Origin: Collybia mongolica
Taxonomy: Eukaryota; Basidiomycota; Agaricomycetes; Agaricales; Clitocybaceae
DNA: 64,000 nt
Assembly (NCBI GenBank): GCA_013420905.1
Contig: JAAXNY010000010.1
Coordinates: 496,001 to 560,000, forward strand
Reading direction: 5' to 3'
The position numbers and the translations under genes were made by a program. The notes beneath the pieces are model-generated. The model was not told the origin of the DNA. It did not search any database and saw nothing but the letters and a program-made list of their open reading frames with translations. Each line of letters opens with the position of its first letter. The stretch's first letter is position 1. Shown piece by piece: positions 57,373-64,000 of the stretch.

Positions 57373-58316
57373 ATGCCTCATAAACGAGCCAAGAGATCCG
57401 TCCGTGACAAAGCAAGGACAGAACAGTGTGTGTTTCTCACTTTTCTGATACCCTGATATTGCTGAAGCAATTTTTTTTTCTCGTTAGGGGCCAAGATTTG
57501 GCCCCATCGAAACAATCTTTGAGCAATGAAGCAATACCGAAGTCTTTGGCTCGTGTGTTGAATGCGGCACATATCAGAGAAGAATGGAAGGCAAAGAAAC
57601 GGAAACTTGAAGATGGTGATCGAGAGCATAACAACAAGCGAAAGAAACTATCAGGGGCTGCGAAAGGAAATGGAAAGGAAGAGCAAGTAAAATCGCAGCT
57701 GAGGATAAAGCCAGGAGAGTCGATCCAACATTTTAATCGGTATGTTGTGTGTACGACCTTAATTATTGTGACGCTGACTTGTCTACCACTGACCAGACGG
57801 GTTGAGGATGACATGCGGCATCTAGTCAAGTCTGCCGTGCAAATCTCGAATGCTGTCGCTCGAACTGCGCGTAAAGCCGAGATCGAAGAGAAAGCAAAAA
57901 AACAAAAAAAGAATAGACCGAAAGCGGAAAGTGAAGATGAAGATGAAGGCCAGGAGAAACCCAAACCCGGGCGCAAAGCTCTACTTCCTGCAACCCCTCC
58001 TGCTACGGACAAGCATGCAGACCGCCCCAAAGAATTCCAAAAACTGTCGTCGTCTGCGCCACGACGACTCAATGACATTGCTCAAGCACCGCCTGAGTTC
58101 AAAAAACTGCCTCGAGGGGCCGTGGTAACGTCGGAGAGTGTCTCCGGTGGCACTAGCCTCGGCAAGAGGGAAGGGATCCTGTCTATGGCACAGAAGTTGA
58201 TGATGGAAAAAGAGAGAGAAAAGGCTATTGCGCGCTATAGGGAAATGAAAGCCAGTCGTTGGAAGGCAGATGATACGAGAAGTGGGGGGAAGCGAGATGG
58301 GGAAGATGATGGCTAA
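57373..58316 (+). CDS. CCDC137-like nucleolar coiled-coil protein, 274 aa
   Basis: Three exons (57373-57425, 57488-57739, 57797-58316). The conserved start MPHKRAKRSVRDKART, then GQDLAPSKQSLSNEAIPKSL and ARVLNAAHIREEWKAKKRKLE, matches the fungal CCDC137-like family. So does KPGESIQHFNRRVEDDMRHLV, a motif shared with the animal proteins. The middle is Lys/Glu-rich coiled coil (EEKAKKQKKNRPKAESEDEDE). The C-terminus has MAQKLMMEKEREKAIARYREMK. Several nuclear/nucleolar localisation-type basic clusters. Animal CCDC137 is nucleolar; the fungal role is probably in ribosome biogenesis or chromosomes but is not established. Confidence 0.82.
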
Positions 58317-60273
58317 GGAAGCGGGTACTGGTAAGGAGGAGGAAGTTCGGCAAGGAGGCAGGAAGCAGTTGATTTCGGCGAAGATGTGTGTCTGATTTCT
58401 AGGATTAATCAGTGCGTATCTGTTCACCGTAATCTTGACTTGATATTTACTGGCGATAAAACAGAGCGCAGCCCGGATTGTTCCTGTTCTTGAAACAATC
58501 AGCCGTAGCCCCACTAAAGTCGTCCGTTTCCTGTCCTTGGGTCGTCAGGAACTTCTCACCACTTTCCAAGATCCCCCTACGTACATACCGTTGAACGATC
58601 AACCATGAAATTAGACCTGGACAAAATCGTAGACCTGCCCGTGTCCTACGGTTGTACAAAGCTGGATAAACAGGCTCAATGATCCCGCCCCTCTCGCAAT
58701 AAAATCGACCCTTATTCGCCCTCGGCCAATACGCCCGCTTCACAAGCAGTGGTTGGATCTGGAAAGTTTATCACTTATACCGCCCCGCGCTTCCCGGAAA
58801 TGCTTCAAGCGATGAAGGGTTGGTAAAATTGAAATCCATGACAAACGAACTTTTCCCACTCTCCGCAAGCAGCGTAAATACATCCTCGAATTCAAATTTA
58901 CCGTTTTAATCACTTCCTACAAGACTTGTCTGGCGAGCCTCATCCTAGCAAGTGAATTAGAGGCCCTTATCTAGAATTGAACTTGTCCCGACGTCGATAC
59001 TCTTGTATCACTCCAATTTCGACGGGTTCGGCCAGTTATATCATGGATAGGTGCGGGGTTCTGGTTAGCTGTCCTGCAACCTCAAATTGCTTGAAGACGC
59101 TGCCCCTCCCAAGCCTTCATACCGGGGCCCATTAAGGAATCCCGAATGGGTTAGTTGGCCTCTCACTCTTGTTGTCGTTTTTGGAATTCGGAGTTGCAAA
59201 ATATCAAGATCCTGTGACCGAGGAGATCTGAGTTGATCTGAAGTCTAAAAACATGCGGCTCACATCTGCATCAAGCCTCAACACCGTCCTGAACGATCTT
59301 GCTGTTATAGAAGGACGCTTCCAGCGTGTGTGGTACTTCATCTCACGCCTCCACCTGCAATCCAGACCACAGTCTGAGTAGATTCACCACACGTTATCAT
59401 TGGATTAATGGGTCCGAGGTCTTCTCAGCGGTGCCTGTCTGTCGAAATCTACGTCTGTCTCACGCCAACACCGCAGTGAATGTTCATCACTGTTTGCTAT
59501 GATGGGACACTGCAGTGTGTCATGCCCATGGCCTAGGGCAACGAGTGAAGACGTTGAATACTATCACGGCACACCCCACGTTTGGCTGAGAGCGGCACCG
59601 TCGGCAAATAGTACTCTTCAAGGGCAAATTCACTTTACCAAGTTTCACGATGGAGATCTGTATCACACTGACTTGCATATCATTGATACTTAGCACTCAA
59701 ACTCTCTTGAAAGATGAGAAGTGTAACACAGGTATATCTATACATGGCATAGCTGCCCAACCGAGGTCTGTATTTTGAGCACGTGGAACAGGTTCCATTC
59801 TGACATACCCATATATAGATTGGGGTTAGCGAGGACGTCACCCTGACACGGTACCTCCGTCTGGCATGGTTAACGACCAAGGCTCCGAAGCACTCGGGCG
59901 CTTGTCCAGTGGGAAATCCGGCTCAACTCACTGTGTGTGTTGCTTGAAACCCGTTTTCTTGATTCATTCTATAATCCCTTTATTTAGGGATTTTGTCCGT
60001 ATTTGCCGTCGCTGAGGTCATAATGTCACGATCGAATCTTGGCCCCTGATAGTTGCACTCTGTCGGGGTGCTTGACCTGAGATCATGTATCTCTTGGTGT
60101 ACCGCTATCAGCGGTGACACTGCTGTCAACATGAGTTTTCTCATCCTAGTCCCGAGTCATTGAAAGCTATATAACTGGCGGGTGCTTTGATGCTTGTATC
60201 TTTCACCTTTCTAACTCGACGCACGACGACTGCGTCCACCCGCACTGGCAGGCCACCGCGGCCCACACTACCT
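58317..60273. other. gene-poor stretch upstream of the MFS gene
   Basis: Nearly 2 kb. A plus-strand segment about 59253-59690 has a few readable pieces (RLTSASSLNTVLNDLAVIEG; GHCSVSCPWPRATSEDVEYY) that may be remnants of another F-box-type gene, but frames are broken and I cannot place them. Nothing else seen. Confidence 0.4.
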
Positions 60274-61973
60274 ATGGTCGACATTGAAGAATGCGCCCAG
60301 TCTGTGCACATACAATTCCCGGCTAGCAGTGAATGCGACCTCAACCTGGAAAACGATGGATTGACTACAGCGCATGGTTCTACTGCACAATCCTCGATAT
60401 CCGTTGACGATGTCGCCAGCCGCCATGACTATCCTGAAGGTGGATTCAAGGCATATCTAACAGTGTTCGGGGCATTCATCGCTCTCTTCTGCACGTTTGG
60501 TCAAATGAACTCTTTCGGTACATACCAGACTTGGTACTCAGGTCACCAACTTCACCATTTACCTCCCTCCACCATCTCTTGGATCGGTTCTCTACAGCTT
60601 TGGGTTTTCTTCTTCTCGGTAAGTCTGCAACTTAACACCGTTTACATAGATTCAATTCTCATACTGTCACCCAGGGTGGGCCAATTGGGCATCTTTTCGA
60701 TCTGTTCGGCCCCGTTGGACTGATGATTACGGGAACAATTATCTATATTTTTGCAATAATGATGACAAGCATCTCAACCCATTACTATCAATACATACTA
60801 TCTCAAGGACTACTATTCGGTCTAGGGGTTGGTTTATTGTGTGTACAGCATTCCGCGTTACCATCATGATGGTCTAATTTTGTACCAAATAGATTTTACC
60901 CATCTCTTGCGAGCATTTCGACGTATTTCTCGAAATACCGTGCCACAGCACTTGGTGTAGCAGCTGCAGGGTCCAGTATTGGCAAGTCTATAATAAATAT
61001 CATCATTAGTTCATAGTCTAAAACATTTTCCCCAGGCGGCGTCATTTACCCAATTATGCTTCAGCGACTTTTCGCGACGCTCGGGTTCGCTTGGGGTGTA
61101 CGCGTTGCAGGATTGATTAGCGCAGCGTGCTGCATTGCAGCAACTCTGACCGTCACGAGCCTATCTCCTCCAAAGGAATCAAGCTCATGCACCGGCATCA
61201 AAACATTCACTGATCTCCGTTACATCCTTTTGGCCGCGGGTAGTTCCTTTGTGGCTCTGGGTGAGTTGTAACCACCTCTCTTCCCCGGATGTTTCCTTAT
61301 TTACTAGAAATGTTCGTTGCAGGCCTGTTTATCCCTTTTTTCTACATAGTTGAATATGCACAACATCTTTCACTCTCTCCTCAAATGTCGTTCTACGTTT
61401 TGGCTGTAATGAACGCAGGCGGTGTTTTCGGGCGGATCGCTCCTGCCTATCTGTCCGATACAGTTGGACGCTTCAACCTCCTCACTCCTTCAGCATTTTT
61501 CTCTGGCCTCTCTTGCCTCGTGTTTTGGATGTTTGCCAAGTCCCTCGTTTCGCTCATGCTCTTTGCTGCGGCATATGGTTTTTTCTCTGGGGCGTTCATC
61601 TCTGTGCTTACCCCTTGCGTCGCCCAAATCTCGGACATACGCCAGATCGGTACCAGAATTGGAATGCTATATACGATCATCTCGTTTCCGTAGGTGTTCA
61701 CTCTCCTTCGGCTTTCCACATTTGTGATCATTGTGACATGCCTTGATGGATTATACTTGGCATATTTCAAACCTCGGTTCGAACCCTGTTTCTGATTCAA
61801 CTCTTTTTTTTAGATCTCTCGTGGGTGGTCCTACTGCTGGAGCGCTGCTCATCCGAGCCCATGGATCATATAATGGCATGATCGTTTTCTCTGGCGCAAC
61901 CGTTGTCATTGGCTCGATTTTTATTCTACTTTCTAAACTAAACATAGACCCCAGAGTATTTGCACGCGTTTAG
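60274..61973 (+). CDS. MFS transporter, monocarboxylate permease-like
   Basis: Plasma-membrane transporter of the MCT-like (SLC16/MCH) branch of the major facilitator superfamily. Six exons (60274-60618, 60675-60838, 60893-60981, 61036-61260, 61323-61689, 61814-61973) give 449 aa. The cytosolic N-terminus leads to the family start motif DYPEGGFKAYLTVFGAF and FGTYQTWY in TM1. GGPIGHLFDLFGPVGLMITG follows in TM2-3, then FYPSLASISTYFSKYRATALG and GGVIYPIMLQRL. The second half has FIPFFYIVEYAQ, GGVFGRIAPAYLSDTVGRFN and LVGGPTAGALLI, twelve helices in all. The third intron is GC-AG (ATTG|gcaagt). An in-frame ATG at 60190 would add 28 Thr/Arg-rich residues; the one at 60274 (MVDIEECAQ) is preferred. 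Substrate unknown. Confidence 0.88.
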
Positions 61974-62343
61974 AGGACATCACTACGGTCATTATATTAA
62001 ATATGTTCTAGTATTGTTATCGCTCACTGTATTTTTATTATTTCTATCACATATGTACTTACTACGAGATCTGTACTGCTCTACCAGTGAAATACTGGGG
62101 AGATCTCAATGATAATAATTGATTACAATTTCAGTAATTACAAATAAAAAACGTTTGATTACACCAAGCTTATTCTCAATCCAGTCCTCGCACAAAGGGG
62201 ACGGCGCCTGACCATATCACGATATTATACCAAGCTGGATCATATAGAAAGAAAGACGGCATAATAAGACTAAACGAAAGGCTGTAATCGGTAGAGTATG
62301 AGGTGAAAGGGGATATACAAGATGTGTCTGATATGTAACTAGT
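61974..62343. other. convergent 3' flanks of MFS and EB1 genes
   Basis: About 370 bp, AT-rich at left, no coding sequence. Contains 3' UTRs of two convergent genes. Confidence 0.5.
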
Positions 62344-63463
62344 CTAAAACGTTTCTTCTTCGTCAACGGCTGCCCCGCCTTCAGGAACTTCGAAACCCTC
62401 CTGTGAAGACGAAAAAAGTAGGTATGTCAGCTATCATTTCCTTGTGATTTGGCATAGAAGACAGGGCGAATCGGGGGAACGACGTTGTTGGGGATCACTG
62501 AGATTTGGGGTGGAGAAGTGGAAGTACCTCGGTTGAATAGAGAATCTTTTGAATTTCTCTAAGGGTGGCGTCGTCTTTGCTTTCAGCCTCAAGGGCTTCC
62601 ATTTGCGTTTGTACAAGAATTTCGATATCGCGTAGCTAAATGAGAAGTGAGGAATGATAGGTAAAACGCAAATGTAGTACGTACCTTCTCGAAGTAGAAA
62701 TCACGCTCCTTCTCGAGGCCCTCAAGATGAGCTGATAACTCCTTGACCTGGACCTGCAGCTGTTGAACAGCTTCATTAGGCTGTGCTGATCCCGCCCGAT
62801 GGCCGCTGACTGGTGTCCTCCCTCCTGCCCTGCCGGCACCCACTCCTAGGTTAGAGGCGCTGCCGCTGCGAGCCGTACTAAGGGGAGCGACGGTTGCAGG
62901 TGGGTCTGTTGGTACACCCTTTCTCCGAGCAACTGCATCGTATCCTTGCCCGCCGTAGTTTGCATCCCAGAAGCGTTTTATCCATTGTAGGAATTCCAGA
63001 TTGTCTCTAAAGAAGAGGTTCAGTCCTCATAAACGCTATCCTGTTTGGAATAGTACGTACTGCATTTTACATTTCACGAGTTTTTCGACCGGTATGGGCT
63101 ACGAACGGATGTCTAGATCAGGCATGTAACATTGGTGCGGTGACGTGCCTTGTCGATCTTCTTCGCTTTGAACACATTTTGCATCACTTTGTAATTTGCG
63201 ATGAATTCGTACTCATGTTTCGCATTCATTTTTACTCGTGCCATCGGCAGATCGCCTAGTCGTTCACCCTATCGTTAGTCTAACCAATAAAGAAAAGAGC
63301 CCGAAAGGCGAAGAATAAAGCGGCGATGAGACGTACCATAGATCGAATCCAGAACTTGACAATATGCACCACCGCTTCCACATTGTTCAACCTTCGTATA
63401 ACTAATTTGGAGCAACTCGTTAAGCCAGGCCAAAAGATCCGTTCTCGACGCGTTCATAGTCAT
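62344..63463 (-). CDS. MAL3: microtubule plus-end tracking protein EB1/Mal3/Bim1
   Basis: Binds growing microtubule ends and recruits partners. Six exons (63463-63337, 63255-63149, 63098-63061, 63006-62685, 62635-62528, 62400-62344) give 252 aa. The N-terminal calponin-homology domain reads [80 protein letters not shown] and [15 protein letters not shown] Ser/Gly/Pro linker is followed by the EB1 homology coiled coil ([34 protein letters not shown]). The terminus EEETF is the acidic-aromatic tail that binds CAP-Gly proteins. The second intron is GC-AG (GACAAG|gcacgt). Start MTMNASRTD preferred over the upstream in-frame MFVLNT. Confidence 0.96.
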
Positions 63464-63839
63464 TGTGTTGAGTACAAACACTCAGTTTGCGCGTAAAGGA
63501 TGAAAAATTTTGGAAGGTTGGAAAGTTGAGCCAAAGCCTGAGGGCCAAAATCCCGGAATTATTTAATTAAGGGACCGTGTGACCAGCTGTTTGCAAATAT
63601 TAATTTGAGTTTATGGACTAATTTTCTTTTTTGAATAAAACAGCCACAACCCTTCAAGTCACTGCAGTGGCAACACTTGTCAAAGTCTGGAAGGATCATA
63701 TCAGCTAAACGCTCAGAGTACGTGCAAAACTCGACGATGCCTAAAAGATAAATGGCATGATGCTCATTGTAATCCAGGAAAATTAACCGGTTCAGGTGGC
63801 GCTCGGCTCTGGATAACCTAAATCCAATTACGCGCCATA
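63464..63839. promoter_or_regulatory. bidirectional promoter region (EB1 / F-box gene)
   Basis: About 375 bp between divergent starts. No coding sequence supported; the minus-strand open frame here lacks family motifs. Confidence 0.4.
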
Positions 63840-64000
63840 ATGCCCGGGATGCCACTTTCGCCAGAGGTGTGCGGTCGTATAGCGTCGTTCGCGCAGCTCA
63901 GGCCCGCCGACCTGGTTGCTCTTTGTCTGACCTGTAAGGCCTTCCAACGCGAAGCTGAAGTCCGACTCTACGAAAATCTGGTCTTTATTGAGCCACAGGG
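63840..64000 (+). CDS. F-box-like protein, N-terminal part (runs off window)
   Basis: In frame from ATG 63840 to the window end: MPGMPLSPEVCGRIASFAQL, then RPADLVALCLTCKAFQREAE and VRLYENLVFIEP. This is the same F-box-like signature (VCRxF, AExxLYxxL) as the gene at 42575. Likely an SCF substrate adaptor. The rest lies beyond the window. Confidence 0.8.
   Translation, partial: MPGMPLSPEVCGRIASFAQLRPADLVALCLTCKAFQREAEVRLYENLVFIEPQ

Noticed and set aside
61771..61795. tRNA-like B-box (GGTTCGAACCC) in the last MFS intron
   Set aside because: No A-box at the right distance and no acceptor or anticodon stems can be drawn; it lies inside an intron. Chance match.

Overview
The window is nuclear DNA of a filamentous basidiomycete, most likely an Agaricomycete. 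The genes are intron-dense (typical introns 45-65 nt, several micro-exons). Products include a fungal GH2 beta-mannosidase, tandem DUF2235 hydrolases, F-box families, S10 carboxypeptidases, CsbD-like and EB1 proteins. A KDZ-class DNA transposon is also present. All exon structures were read by eye from GT/GC-AG sites, frame continuity and recognised protein motifs; no database search was possible.

Layout. 1-2.8 kb: 3' part of a beta-mannosidase gene. 3.4-5.7 kb: a small Cys-rich hypothetical gene and a polyproline cell-surface protein. 6.7-11.1 kb: two tandem DUF2235 genes. 11.5-19.8 kb: housekeeping block with thymidylate synthase, an F-box gene, and KGD1 (2-oxoglutarate dehydrogenase E1). 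20.1-36.3 kb: a mobile-element island. 37-45 kb: an FAD-linked lactone-oxidase-like gene, AP-2 sigma, an F-box gene and a CsbD-like stress gene. 45.1-57.3 kb: a ThDP enzyme, then an F-box / S10 carboxypeptidase convergent pair that has been duplicated and partly decayed. 57.4-64 kb: a CCDC137-like nucleolar protein, an MFS transporter, the EB1/Mal3 homologue and the start of another F-box gene.

The most interesting part is the island. A 12.0-kb element (23567-35573) is bounded by about 240-bp terminal inverted repeats. It carries a KDZ transposase and four further genes: a 702-aa protein with acidic Ser repeats, a Zn(II)2Cys6 protein with long low-complexity repeats, and two small plus-strand genes. 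It sits inside an older repeat from which CpG has almost vanished: I count two CpG in about 3.2 kb on the left, and none in about 390 bp on the right. The two TIR copies differ almost only by transitions, nearly all at CpG, and the transposase has one in-frame TGA that a CGA-to-TGA change would explain. This reads as cytosine-methylation-driven decay of a nested transposon. On both outer edges of the old repeat lie 3'-terminal gene fragments (20107-20191 minus; about 35960-36258 plus), as if a divergent gene pair lost its 5' halves.

Other points of note: three GC-AG introns in otherwise conserved genes, 10- and 16-nt micro-exons, and a tandemly duplicated two-gene module in which copies are in different stages of decay.
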